64,000 bases of DNA from Stercorarius parasiticus (Eukaryota; Chordata; Aves; Charadriiformes; Stercorariidae), in the NCBI GenBank assembly GCA_013396915.1, contig VWZL01001369.1, forward strand, positions 62,001 through 126,000, given 5' to 3'. Shown here in pieces: positions 1 through 13,200 of the stretch. The position numbers and the translations under genes were made by a program. How positions within the stretch are numbered: position 1 is the first letter of the stretch; every line of letters starts with the position of its first letter. Below the pieces are notes generated by a model. It ran no database searches. It was not told the origin of the DNA and saw only the letters and a program-made list of their open reading frames with translations.

Positions 1-2639
1 GATGCTTTCTCCCCTCTTCACCACTGCTATTTCAAAGAGAAACTGTGACCTTTTAGGGCTGGGATTCTGGGAAGTGAGTCTTATTTTTTGAAAATGAGGT
101 CACATAACCAGAAGAACCATTCACTGTACCAGGAAAGGTGCGGATAAATGTTGCACTCAAATAATAAGCCACGGCATACGCGTATGATGATGATGATGAG
201 AGACAAGCCACAGCAGGAAAAGGCAGCTGGGCCTGGATGGTTTTGACAACCACAGATACTGTGCAAAGCCACTTCCAAGTATGAGCAATGGAAACTATGA
301 TCTTGTGGGCAGCCTCTTTCCTGGTCGTCTGTTCGCCTTCAGCTGCCCTTCATGATCCAGCCGTGAGGCTTCTGAGCACTGCATTGGCCCGGGAGGTGCT
401 GCACCAGCCTGACAGGTGGGGAGTCAAACAGCTCAGCTCATTGTTTCATCCCATGCTGCTGAGAGAGGGTATGCGGAAAGGGAAAGAGGAGGGTAGGTCT
501 ATGAGACCTGCACAAATTTTCGTGTAAAAGCAATACCCTTCAGGAAGAGGAGTAAAGTTAGTAAATCAGGAATGACATAGTCCCTTTGTCCATTTTAGAG
601 GTCCCAAAGCTTCTGGCAAGTCAGAGGCCTGATGTGTGCAGTTGGTAAAGTTCGCCAGGGGTCTTACACCCTGGGCTACGGAGGCCTGGGGACAGAGATC
701 ACACAGGATGGTCACTCGGACTTGCTGCTGACGCCCCACACTGCTGTGGTCAGCATGGACAGTCCTCAGATTAGTTGGGTTATTTCACCGTAACTCTGAT
801 CTGTCTGGTGCTGACGGGCTCGTGTAAAAATCTTGCTTTCTCCCTTCTGCCTCTGTATTTTCTTTGCACTGAAGTGAAAAATCAGATGACAGGAATGTCT
901 TTTAACTGACCGTCACTTCTGGTCTCACAGTGAGAACCAGCCCTTGTGTTGCCCAGCTCCCCATACAGGTGCCACAGGCTCAAATCTCTCCCAGCTCCCT
1001 CCCGATCTCTTTTTTCCCCAGGCCCCTTGTGGAGGAGTGGCAAGTGCCTTTCTGCTCTGCGGTTTATAATTGCATTAGGTAGCCCTCTAATGTGTGTGTG
1101 CCGCAAACGCACCTCCCTGCGCATCACAGCAGCCTGGAGCTGCCTGGTATCGTCCTGTCCTTGTCCCTGTCACCTGCCAGACAGCAAGGGGAGACACAGG
1201 CACACAAGAGGGGAAAATGAACCTTTCTGCATTAAATTGCCTAAAAGAAAATGTATGAGAGGAATCTGGATCAGAAGTGACTTTCCTGTTTGTGCCTGCA
1301 GGCTGGGGGGTCGCTGCTGGCCTTTTCCTGCATGCTGGGGAGAGCTGCATGTCAAAGGGGTGGTTGTTATTTATTACTTTTGTGTAAGTTATAGGTATTA
1401 CTGTCATCACCAGAGCATTCCCCCACCTCCCCAGATCACTCTTGCCTACCTGACTGAAAGCCAGTTAGAAAGGGGCTGGCTCCTGTCCGGCAGTGACTTT
1501 AACCATGAAAGCCGGGATTATTAGGAATATCACAGAGAACCATACTGGGAGCAATACAGGGAGAGGGCATAGGCTGAGGCATGCACTGGGCATGGTGGGC
1601 ACCACAGCTGACCCTGGGCACAGCCAAGAGGCAGGATGAAAAGGAACGGCTTCAGGGTATGCAGCTGGAGCTGGGCAGCAGCAGGAGAGGTGGCAGGGGA
1701 GGTGGCATGTGGAGCTGTGGGGAGAGCTGGTAAACACCAGGACAGGAGAATGTGGACTTCGGGGAACACCTGATATGGGGGTAAATTTAGCAATCTGGGG
1801 AATACAAAGAGGAGAAAAGAGGTGGAGGAGCTGGCAGAGCACCCTGCTGGTGGGAAGCAAGAGTGGGGTCTCACCGCAGAGCTGCTGAGGACACTTTCTG
1901 CAGCCATGAGTGGCTCTGAAGCTGAATGTCCCATTGACATGTTCATAGGGGCTGGAAGGGCTGCCTGATTTGATTCAGCAAATATGTGTAATATAGCTTG
2001 ATTAAGACATGACCATTTTTTGTTTGACTTCAAAATGAGGATGAAACAAGTCAAAATACTGTTATCCTTTGCAAAAGGCAGCTCGGAGGAATAAACAATC
2101 TGAACTCCTTTTGTTTAGTGAAGAAATCCCTGTCTTCAAACAACAAAATTTTTTTTCAGAGCATTTTGCCTTGGGAGCAGCTTTGTCATTTCAGCTTTCA
2201 TGGGAAGAAGTTTCCATTTTTAACACGCTCACTCAATGCCAGGCTGATGCTCAGCCTGGTCGATAGATTGAGCTGCCCCATCATGTGAAATCCACTTTTC
2301 CCATCACTTTGATCTCTGCAGTTGAGCGTCAGGCCTGAGCACCAAGCCAGGCTGCGTTTTCCAGCGGCGGCATTGCCCCATCATTCACCGTGAGCCACAG
2401 GGCAAGTCTCTTGGTACAGGAGGGGGTGATGCCTAAGAGTTGCTCTCCTGATCGGGACAAGAGCTGACCAGTGACCATGTACCGTGGCTTTGACCACCTT
2501 CCTCTGCCTTACCCCACCGCTGCGTGTCAAAGAGGGGCTGTTGGAGAAGAGGCTGTGCAGACAAGCGCCGCTATATCCCAGGAACAGCCCAGCTAGATCT
2601 AGAAGGGATAATACCTGATGAACGCGGGTTTTGACCTAA
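1..2639. other. Intergenic DNA, no gene seen
   Basis: I see no recognisable exon or RNA gene. A short ATG/TGA trinucleotide run lies at about 184-199. Reading frames here (up to 192 residues at 946-1524) have no recognisable protein content. Confidence 0.6.
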
Positions 2640-2830
2640 CCCTTCCCCAGTGTTTTCCAGCCTCGAAGGCAGCAGAAGGGCGGGTAAACGAGGCCCCGAG
2701 CCCGCCGGGGGATGCGCTGGGAGCAGAGGCGGGCGGCAGAGGGAGCGCCGGAGCCGCCGCAGCCCGAGGCGGGGCAGAGCCGCCCCCGCCGCCCCTGCCG
2801 CTCTCTCGGGATGCAGCCGGGGATGCTCTG
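2640..2830. promoter_or_regulatory. CpG-island-like patch with no recognised gene
   Basis: About 190 bases contain roughly 25 CpG dinucleotides and several GGGCGG/GGGCGGG-like Sp1-type elements. The flanks are ordinary CpG-poor DNA. CpG islands in birds usually mark promoters, but no coding exon is recognisable on either side. The overlapping reading frames (Arg-, Pro- and Gly-rich) are what GC-rich DNA gives by chance. It may be the start of a non-coding RNA, a distal first exon, or an enhancer. Confidence 0.5.
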
Positions 2831-5800
2831 CCCTGTTTGTACTTTGCTAACATTTTCATACATAATTCCCTGCAGCTTGCCTTTGCGTCTGTGTACAGCT
2901 TTTTCTCTTTTTTTTTTTTCTCTTCTCAGAAGGGGAGGGAGAAGGGCCGTTTTCTCCCCGCCAGAAATGTGTGGCCTCGCTTGGCCACGATGTGGCGACA
3001 AGGCATTTTTTATTTTTTTTAGCTCGGTGCCGCCTGCTGAATACCTTGCAGATATCCCTCTCTGCTACCTTTTACCTGTCCGGATCCAAGCGTGGGAAAG
3101 ATTTCTGCTGCACTCCAGCCTTTTCCTCTTTTCCCACGCGGACCCCATCCTGCTTCGCCCGCAGCACACATTTTGACGGCAGCTGCTGACGCTTTTCAAC
3201 TCTGTCTTTAATTATAGATTTCAATATTGTCATTCTTCTCATTTCCCAAACCATGAGTCTGACACCAGGAAAGCTGTGAGATAGGCGCCTAAAAGCTATA
3301 TAATATATTGGCTTCATCCCTTCTATTGTCTGGTGCGTAGGGTTTTTTTGTCTGTACTCCAAGTGCATCTGAGATGTGTTTCTGGTGTGTTAAGAGTTGC
3401 TGCTTAGGTGAAGGGAAGGCAGAGCAAGACAGAAAAATACTTCATGCTGTCAGTCCTCCATATATATAAAGAAAAGTGATCAAAGATGCTCTCCCACCAT
3501 CCCTTGTGGGCACCTCAATCTCTGCCTCCCCATTCGAGCTCAGCACCCGAGTGCTCCATCTGCCCTTGTCACCTCCCATGTTGTCAGCCTTGCTCCAAGG
3601 ACTGAGGGCTACAACCTCCCTAGGGAATTAGTGCTGAGACACTCTTTAACCATTTCTTACCATCTTTAAGACAAGACATTATGTTTTCATAGCCAGGAAC
3701 ACCTCAGTGTTGACAAGCTTGGAGGCTTACACAAACTTCTGCATTTTTTCAGACAGCGAGGTCAGTCGTGCATTTGCCAGCACTTCCAGGTGGGCTCACA
3801 GGGCCACCCAAACAGGCTTTCCTGTTCAAGTCCTGCAGCCCTGCCAGAAGCAGGATGTGCTGCTGTACAGGACTCGCAGCCCGCAGTGGCCTGGGCAGGA
3901 GCTGGCGGGCAGGGAGAGCCTCCCACCTGCAGCAGCTGCAGAGAGGCGGAAACGCACAGCTTTAATGTGGGACCATGATGCAGGGTGTGCTGTTTGGGTG
4001 AGCAGAGGTTTCATGTCTGCCCCCCCCCCATTTTTTGCTCCCCCTCTGACCTCAGGGATAGGAGTGGGGCAGAGCTGGCTCCAGTGCAGAGACAGGAAAC
4101 ACCTTTCCCCCCTTCCTTGTGGCCTGATGCACCACACTATCCAGTGGAGAGAGTACCCTGATGTGCCACAGGAAGGGGTTTTGCCAGGACAGCAAAGCAA
4201 GGAAACTTTACACAGTGTATAGGAAATACCCTTTAGCACGCTACAAATGATCCCTTGCTACCTTTGCTTTGCCACAAGGCAGGCATGTGGTATATGGGGT
4301 TACGGGCTGCAAAAATGGTGTATCCCACTGCTAATTCTCATAATATTATTGCAGTTTACACACTTTCTACGGTTTCTCTTAAAACCTTAGCCCTAAGACT
4401 AACTCACCAGAATGACCAAAAAAGTTTACTTCTGAAACACTTATTATAGAGGTAAGCTTGCAAACCTGAATTTTAAAGGCTAGCAGACCCACTAATGAAA
4501 TAATAGGAACACCAAATATATTTCTTATTAACTTGTCATCCAGGAGAAACAGGCCCACTCCTGATCTGTGGTCCTCCACATGGGCCATTCAGTGCAGAGT
4601 GATCAGGGACAGACCGGCCCCACTCTGCACCAAGCAGAGGCTGTGGATATCTCAGTCCTCCCCATCCTTCCATCTGCCCCAGAGATGGGGAACACAAGGT
4701 TTGGAGGCTTTGGGCTGGCATTTATGTTAACTGGAGGCTCAAAGCTTTGAGAGAGAGGGCAGAGCTGCCTGCATGCGCTCGGGTACCCTCTTCCTAAAAT
4801 ATCATAAGAGCCTGCCTCATTCCCATGTGGGAGAAGAGGCTGCTTCTCTCCTCACATGCTCCATATCTAAAATATCGCAACCTACTGATCTGCCCCCATC
4901 CAGCCAGAAGGCTGGGTGAGAAGATGCTCAGCTCAGACAGACGATGCTTGATGCTCCTTCCCTCACCCAGGAGCCATGTGGGTTCCCCAGCCCTGGTCTC
5001 TTGGCGTCGGCGGGGCGGGTGGCTGGGAGCACAAAGGCTCCCTTCATGCAGCGCCTGGTGTTGTCCCCTCTTACCCTCTGCTGCAGACAATGCAGAAGTA
5101 TTTCTCAGCAGGGACACACACAGGGTGTGAATCCCAGTCATAAAGAGACTCCGGAAAGGACGCCGACCTAATTTCTGAAGGCTTTAGGGCCAGGAACATG
5201 TGCTCTTGCCCTTTGTGTGCCAAAGTGGCCTAGAGGGACAGCCAAGGGAAAGGGCATTGCCAATGCTGCTACTCAAAAATGTGCTCACGGAGGCGGAAGG
5301 GAGGGGAGGATTTATGTTCCATGTAAAATCTACTAAAGCTGTTGGTTTCTCCCTCCCAGCCTTCCCCATCACTTCTCATTTAAAGATGTGACTCCTTTTG
5401 TATTCCTTTTTTCCCCAGGGGAGACGGCCTGGCCTAGCCCACAGCCATAGACAGCTCTGCCCATATCTGGCACTGCCAGGGCTGTGCTCCCAGATGGCAG
5501 CATCCTGCCTTAATATGCCTGCAGCAAGCGATTAGGAGCAATAGTCCAGCTCTAATTTATATAGCTATGGCAACGATCATCATCCACAAGAGCATGAAGC
5601 AGTAAAAACAGGAAAAGCAAAACACAGAAAAGGTGGCAAGACACAGCAACCTGAGGCACCAGTCTGCTGTGGAGTGGCTTTTCCTGGGGAGGACTCCTGT
5701 GACCAGCCAAGGGACTTGCCGTGTCCACTTTCACCCTATTATGCCCCTGCTTTACCTTGGCCACCAGTTGATTGTAGTACCAGTCAAGGCTTTCCCTCTG

Positions 5801-6414
5801 AATGGTGTCTCCGGCAGAGAGAGCTGTGCTGGAAAAACCTTGCTTCCCTGGTGGGCCAAGAGAGGCCTGGGAGAGCTCATCCCTGCTCCCAGCACCATCC
5901 TGGTTCTGTCTCCTCTGCAGTTTCAACCCACTTCTCAGGTTAAATTAAGACTGACTGGTGAGGCTCAGGAAGCAAAGTGAGTTCCCACGACAGAGCAAAG
6001 CAGAGGAGGTCCCCGGTGTCAGACAGGGAGAAGCCCTTGCAGGCATAAGGGGCAGCATGGCAGAGGTTGCAAACTTAGACCTTACTGAGAGAAGTGGCAG
6101 TGAAAGAGCCATTTATGAAGTATATGGGTGAAGGAAATGGCATGTGAGAATTAGCCAGTATCAGGTACGGAGCAAGCTGTGAAAGTTTGCAGATATTGGG
6201 TGAAAAGTGCAAACAATAAGAAAAGCTGAAACAGAGAACATGGGAGCTGCTTCAGACCATGAAAGCATCTTATTTTTCATACCAGGCACCTCTGCAGTTG
6301 CTCCTTTTTGAGCAAGAGAAGGTGCTGCCCTGCTGCAAAAGGAAGCAGGGCTTTTCCAGGCCAGGGAGGGCAGGTGGTAGGGATTGTACATTGTGTGACC
6401 CATGGTCATCCACA
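2831..6414. other. Intergenic DNA after the CpG-rich patch
   Basis: A long plus-strand pyrimidine tract ending CTTCTCAG (about 2,900-2,929) resembles a splice acceptor, but no coding exon follows. Nothing else is recognised. Confidence 0.5.
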
Positions 6415-7217
6415 ATCATGTTGCTGGGTGGAGAATGGGTTGAGAGCAGCCCTGAGAAGGACTTGTGGGTGTTGGTTGATGAGAAGCTCAACACGACCTG
6501 GTATGTGGGTCCTGGGCTGCATCAAAAGACGCGTGGCCAGCAGGTCAAGGGAGGTGATTCTGCCCCTCTACTCCGCTCTGGTGAGACCCCACCCCATTCT
6601 GTGCATTCTTGAATCTAGATCTGTAGTCCAGCTCCTGTCCATTTCTGAGTCCAGTCTGGGACTTTCCCAGTGTCTGCTGGTGATGTGATCCTGGGAGCCT
6701 GATGTTGGTTTTGTATATATTGTATATATTTCAATATTTTCTTTTTTGATATTATTATATTTCCTTTTTATTATTTTATTATTANGTTGTTTAGCCTGGA
6801 GAAGAGAAGGCTCTAGGGAGACCTTATAGCAGCCTTTATCAGGGACTCTTTATCAGGGAGTGTAGTAACAAGATGAGGGGCAATGGTTTAAAACTGAAAG
6901 AGGGTAGTTTTAGATTAGATATTAGGAAGAAATTCTTTACTGTGAGGGTGATGAGACACTGGAACAGGTTGCCCAGAGGAGCTGTGGGTGCCCCATCCCT
7001 GGAAGAGTGCCTCCCCATCTTTCCTGTAGGCCCCTTTTAAGTACAGAAAGGCTGCTATAAGGTCTCCTCAGAGCCTTCTCTTCTCCAAGGGGCCAGGTTG
7101 GATGGGGCTTTGAGCAACTTGGTCTAGTGGGAGGCATCCCAACCCATGGCAGAGGGGTTGGAACCAGATGGTCTTTAAGGTCCCTTCCAACCCAAGCCAT
7201 TCTATGATTCTATGATA
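6415..7217 (+). mobile_element. CR1 LINE 3' fragment, internally rearranged
   Basis: The sequence follows the avian CR1 3' region on the plus strand. The end of the reverse-transcriptase reading frame includes recognisable stretches near 6,440-6,610. Then come GCCTGGAGAAGAGAAGGCTC at 6,794-6,813, the AGAAATTCTTTACTGTGAGG block at 6,928-6,947 and the terminal GGTTGGAACCAGATGGTCTT with ATTCTATGATTCTATGAT at 7,200-7,217. Two pieces do not fit a simple copy: 6,617-6,785 is unrelated, ending in AT-rich sequence beside an N at 6785, and 7,011-7,088 is an inverted CR1 segment. The element is a dead relic. Confidence 0.93.
7011..7088 (-). repeat. Inverted CR1 segment embedded in the CR1 copy
   Basis: Read on the minus strand, this stretch is CR1 sequence running from GGAGAAGAGAAGGCTC to GGAAAGATGGGGAG. 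About 42 bases of it (7,047-7,088) form a near-perfect inverted repeat with 6,795-6,836. It interrupts the enclosing CR1 between the 'CCATCCCTGGAA' and 'GGCCAGGTTGGATGGGGC' blocks. It also contains a piece of about 35 bases (CAGTAC..GGGGAGG in the consensus) that is missing from the forward copy. Confidence 0.85.
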
Positions 7218-10200
7218 TGTCCTGAACCTGTGTTTGGCAAGGGACCTTGGAAACCTGCTGGTTTGTGGCTGACTCTATAGTCCCTACAACAGAACAGCCC
7301 CCAGGGACAACTCTAATGCTCTCATGAGGTCAGTTGCTCCCCCGCTGCCTGCTCCAACACTGGGTAAAGGCTGCCTTAATATGGGTCGATGAATTGCGGT
7401 GGCCGGGGAGTGACTTTGCACAAAACTCTGCTGCAGGATCCAGCAATACCAAGGAGTTGGAGGACCACGAAAACTGCTGGAGATGGTAACCACATCTGCA
7501 ATGGGAGCATAATCTGCTTCTACTAGAATGTCTCTGCTGGTGGCTGGAGGGCACAGACAAAGTCATGTATAGTCTTCAGGCAGTGGTTCCTCTCAGGGAA
7601 ACCCTGAGTGGAGAAGAGCCTTACAGGATGAGAGAGACATTTCCCGTCATTTTAGTGGAAAATTCTTTCCTTGTACTCATGGGTTCTTACTGTTAACTTT
7701 CCCAAATTCCTTTAAAGCTAGATCACACACTGACATACAGAGGAAAAAATAAATGTCTTGGGCTTGCCATGAGATAAAGCTGATTGCTGTGCTGGAACCT
7801 TCCAGTTCTTGATGCCCAAACAGATTCCTCCACAAAACACCACTTCCAGTAGATGGTGGCTTCTCATAGAGTTTCAAGGGAGCATTGTCTCATGACAACT
7901 AGACTATAACTCTCCAAATAAAAATAATTTCAAATTTCTGCTTGCAATCTTATAAATATTCTACGGTCTCTTTAATTCTCCAGCACCTAGGCTGAAGCCT
8001 CTTTTTTATTTTATATTTTGGGCTTTTGGAGATTAAAGTTTTACCTGTATTATAGCCACCCTCTGCTCATCAGTGAATGCCACCACTTTCAGGTTCAAAA
8101 TGGGAAGAACTCTTCAGTGAAAATAGCTGTGTTTTTGCTATCAGTTATTGTGATGACTGTCTCTGGAGAAAGTTCACAGTGTGTAGCATTTTCACCTTTC
8201 AGCAAAGCAAAAGAGCCTCCCAAGAGAGTCACCCTCCTCTCTGCCATGTTCTTCTGGCTCATCAAACACTTTTCTTATGGTCACGGTGGAAACAGAAGTC
8301 TCCAGAAAAAGCAATTTTTACCATAATCCAATGAAACATTTGTCAAATGCCAAGCACTTCCCAAATTTTTTACGTCGCTACATGACTTTTTAGTGCAGTC
8401 GGGTTTTTTTAAAAATAGTTTTGAGTCAGCAGAGCAACACAAATTGAAGTCTACTGTCATTATGTGCTAACAAAGGTTGCCTTGCCCCTGCAAAAAGGTC
8501 AGAATCTACACGAAAATAAGAGAAAAGCAGCACCATGTATAAATAGAGGTGTTCAACACAAGACAACAGTCATTATCTAACAGAGCATAGTACACCAATG
8601 ACTGCATATTAAATGTGTGAAGTCTGATTCACCTTTCGTACTCACATTAAACAAGAGTTTCTCAACAAAACTCCAAAATCACCTACTGCAAGGTTACCAG
8701 TTCATGGTGTTTCATTTCCAAAAAGGGCATTTTAGTGCTGCTGCATGCAAAATGAAGGCCAGAGTGTGCTGGCCAGTAGGTGTGTTACTTGCTTTAGGAT
8801 ACGGTAGTGATAGAATCGATAACCACAAAATCCTTATTCATTTAAATGCTGAAGATTACTCTCACCTCTCTACATGCATTGAGATCTGTGGGTCTGCCTC
8901 AGGTGTATCTTTATTTAAGATTTAGGAAACCAGGTGTGCACAGGAGAGATGAAAGAGGATCAAAAGCTGAGGTCGGAGGAAGAAGCACTGTCAAAGCCTG
9001 TGCAAAAACAAAGAGGGACAAAGAGAGAGACCAGTGTAGGTGGGTCTGATGTAATCAGATTCGGTTTTGCTTGCTTTGGGGGAGAAGGAGGACTTGAGCA
9101 ACACTGAGGAATCACTGCAAGAAGGAATCCGCATACTTCTCACTCCTCTACCTATTCAGAGCCTTCAGCTGCTCCTGTCTTGCCAAAGACATTGGTATCA
9201 GGTCTGCAGCTGTCCAGACAAGCGTCCATGCACTGTAATTTCACAAAAGGCTGATGCTATCGGTGGTCTGTTATTGTCTCTCTGGTCAACCAGAACAAAC
9301 CACATTGGTACTGTTTTCCAAAGGCCAGCTTGGTGTATCAGCTCTCGTCTGTCATATAGCATAGGACCAGGCGCCTGCACCATCCACTTCCTTCCCCAAG
9401 ACTACTTGCACCAAAGCATTACCTGTATACGCTTCGCTGTGTCCTTCCTGAGCTCCAGCAAGGCTTTCTAGGAAACCACACTGTCACTGTGCTGTTACTG
9501 ACTTTAGGGTCCTCAGAGATCCCTCTCTTTTCCCCACAGAAAAGTTCTGTAGGGAGGGTGTTGACCACCCTCATATACTCTTTCTACAAATAAACCCTGC
9601 TCTAATCACATACCACTAAGCAGCACTAAGCAGCACCGTGACAGCTTTACTGACCGATTCGTCACTCAGCATGGAAACCTGGACATTTGTGCAATGTGGA
9701 GACTTCAGGTGGGATTTCCTAGCCCTCAGCAGCATCCTTGTGCACTTGCTCAGATACTCAGGGACTTTCCTGTCTTACCAGCTCAGACAGGACTTGTGCA
9801 TATAAGCAAATTTCACTTTTGAAGACAATGATTAGTAAGAGAATGAATCATAATGCAGCTGGGAAGCCTGTCAGTCCAGCTCTGACAAAAAATTACCCTC
9901 TAGAGAAAGAAGTCTCTTCAGAAGAGGCATTTTCTCCCAAAGACAAAGCACTTCAGCATAAGAGGGTTAAAGAAAAGTCTTCCAGCTACTTGAATACCAT
10001 ACTGGAAGATTTTGGTTTTTTTAGTCAAACACCACTTTGAGTAACTACGTGTGATTCCAAGAGCTGAAAAGGTCAGATTACATGATCTAATGACTCTGCA
10101 ATCCTCAAAGTCTGCATGTGGATAAATAAATGAGGAGGGAGCTGGGGACTTTTGGCTCTTCTCAGATGAATGACTCCAAAGTCGAAACCACAAAGAATTC

Positions 10201-13200
10201 CTGCCTCCACTTCCAGTATCTATAGCGTTTCTGTCACCAGGGCTGATGGTTTCTTCCCCACCGGATCATGTCACCATCTTTCACCAGTGGATTCACACAG
10301 TGTCTGGTTCGTATGTGACACGTTAACTACCGCCCATCTTTAAAATAGGCATTTATGAGTCACCTGCCATTCAGCCATGCTCTCCAAAACCCACACTTTG
10401 AAGACATAAGACAAGGGTGTGAAGAAACACTCTTATAACCCCTGAATCATTTCCCCTGACGCTATCGTTCTGAAGGAGTCCGAAAACGCTGCGCGCTCCT
10501 GGAGCAGTGCAGCCTGGTTTAAACACAGCAAGCACACCTGACAGTGGCTCAGGGCTGTTTTATTTTCCTCAGGCTGACAACTTCAACCAGTACCTCTGGA
10601 AGCACAAGTCAGATCTCAGGGCAACGTGCCCAGCTTCCCACTGGTGCCTGCCGGGCTGGAAAGCCTCACATGTTTTCCTACTGCAGGAGCTGCTAAAAGC
10701 TGGAGATATCAGAGGGGGGGAAAAAAGAAGATGAAAACCCTCACATGCCTGCAAATGTGCAATTTTGTTCCACCATTCTGTTAATACTCTTGGCTTTCAG
10801 ATCATTTTCACATGGTGACATATTAGAGCACACATTTCCAGTACTTAGAGAAAAAACATTCATAAATGAATTTACTTCCGTCAGCTTCCTGAAAGCAAGC
10901 CTTAATCAGTCTTCTATGGCAGGCATTTAAAACCCTACATGTTTCTAATGAGGCCTGCATAGCTTCAGATGGAAGAAAAAGCATCCTTTAGGTATAGAAC
11001 TGTTTCTACACATGCCCCCTGAGGTCTGCATAGCAAGATTTTTTTCCTTTAAATTGATCAAATTAGGTTAGGATCAGGTGGCAGTGCCATGCCATAACAC
11101 AACGTGATGCTACTTGTGTTGGAGGTGATTCAATAGAGGCAATGAGCTAACGTGATAATACTCACTCTCTGGTTCCTGTTGTTTTCATCAGTAGTCCAAA
11201 TTTCCAAGGAATATTTATAACTCTCGTCACAAAACAATGAAATTTGCACCTGCATGGGGGACCCAGGAGGACCAGCGCTCCACTTACGTCCCACTTTTAA
11301 GCAATATTTTGAACAGCTTAGTAGTTTGTATTGATTTTGGGGAAGAATCACACCCACCTTTGACATCAATCGAAAGGGAAGCCACTGCACATGGGGTGGT
11401 TTACAGTGGTCCTGCCAGGTCATGGCACGGATTCAGCCCTAATCATGGCCTCCTCGGGAACGTGGTAAAGACGTCAGCTTCAGCTTCCTGTTCTCTTCCC
11501 AATATCCTAAATGTGCTGGGTGGGGGACAGGGTGCAGGTCAAGCCAGAGAGCTCCAGCTTTTGTGGGGTATTGAGGAAAATGAACGCGCCAAGCCAAAAC
11601 ATCTGCTTGCTTACACTTGTTCACGGCATCGAGCCATGCAGACAACAGGGACTTACAGCTATGTGTAATCCTCATTCCTTTGCCCCTTCCTCCTCCCCCT
11701 AAAGCTATCAAGTGCTGTAAGAGTAAGTTGCAAACAAAACATCCCCTGGCACAATTTTTGCTTTCATACCAGGATACCCTCTGTGTGGCTGAGTGAAATG
11801 CCTGGGTCAAGATGCAACACTGCTATGGGAAGCGAAGTCTGAGGCTGTTGTGGAAAAAGCATTTGCAGAAGTGGGCAACAGGTCCATAAGGCTAACACCT
11901 TGGGAATAAGCTTTTCCCCACAGCATGAGAGAGGTGAGTCTGGCCAGCACTGAGTGGCCTGGACATGAGGAACCCAGAGTTAAGCTCTGCCATGGTCAGA
12001 CTGATGACTTCATGCTGCAGAAAAACGGGACAAGGGGGTGTTGTAATTCTGTCATGGACAGGCTAGCACATCTCCTGCTGCTTTAATGAGCATTGCACAC
12101 ACTCGCCTGCGAGCCCAGCATGACCCGGTGCAGGCTCACAAAGCTATCCATGCTTGCCTTGCCCTGCCACTGCTGCTTCTATTCACAGGTATTCATATCG
12201 GCAGATGTCACAGTGAGAAAGCAGAACATTGAACACAACCTTATTTTTCCTCCTTATAAAAGGAGGAAAATGACTTCATAAGCTTCCCTTCATGCCCCTC
12301 CTTTCTTGTCAAGCTACATATACGTGCCCAGAAGATATAGGTGAGAAAAGAGGGTGGGAGGTATCAGTTGTTGTTTCACATGGTTTGGCATCAGCATGTC
12401 ACCAGCATATCAGGGGAATCATCGGCGGCAGGAATAGCAGATGACTCACAGGCAATGTGTCTGTGCTTTTGTACATCCCTGGTTCAGGTAGCGCATTCGC
12501 TCATCAGATTTTGTGTGTCATGCAAGTGAGATGGGGAATTTGTCAAGGCTTGAATCCACCTGGGGTTGGCTGTCAACGTGGGATCCCCACTGCTTGGTTT
12601 GCAATCTGCTTTGCTTGCTTCTTGAGATGAGTTTTCCATAAGGCATTCAGTACCTAGAGAGATGTGCTTGCTGCCAGGGCTGGGAACAGAGCAGAGAGGC
12701 TCTGCATTGGGCTGTTCCCTGAAATGGTGGGGCCCTAAGACACGTGTCCTACTTGCAGGTCTGTACAGCTGCACCCGTGACAGACAAGGGCAGATGTCAC
12801 AGCATGCACCGCCCCAGGAGGAGCACCTGCGCTGGTGTAGCTGTGGCTTGCTGCACACACATGCCCTCAAAGAACCTGTTCAATGGTCCGTGCTGCACAA
12901 TTTGCATCCTAATATGCGGACTCTAATCTAGGTCAGCAAACTTGCTTATCAGGATGGTGTCTAGCACAGGCTGTGGGGAGAGCTGCCTTGCAGTCATTGT
13001 TTTTCTACATCCCTAAAGGAAAATAGGTCTTTTCTCCCCCGACTTTTACTTTTTTCTCCAGTGCAGGAGAAGGAATCCTTTCAGACACAGATGGGATTTC
13101 CCAAGGAGTGTCTTACTCCGTCTCAGGTGTTTTGCTGCAGAGTGAGTCATGAGTGTCCTGGAGACCCAGCGGCGTGATCTCTGCCGGCTCGGCAGCTCCC

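Noticed and set aside
946..1524. 192-residue plus-strand open frame, the longest in the left half
   Set aside because: It has no domain, unusual composition (Cys/Arg/Ser-rich), and equally long antisense frames. It looks like non-coding DNA.
2599..3176. Several Arg/Pro/Gly/Ala-rich frames over the CpG-rich patch
   Set aside because: GC-rich DNA has few stop codons, so overlapping frames on both strands are expected. None has recognisable protein content.
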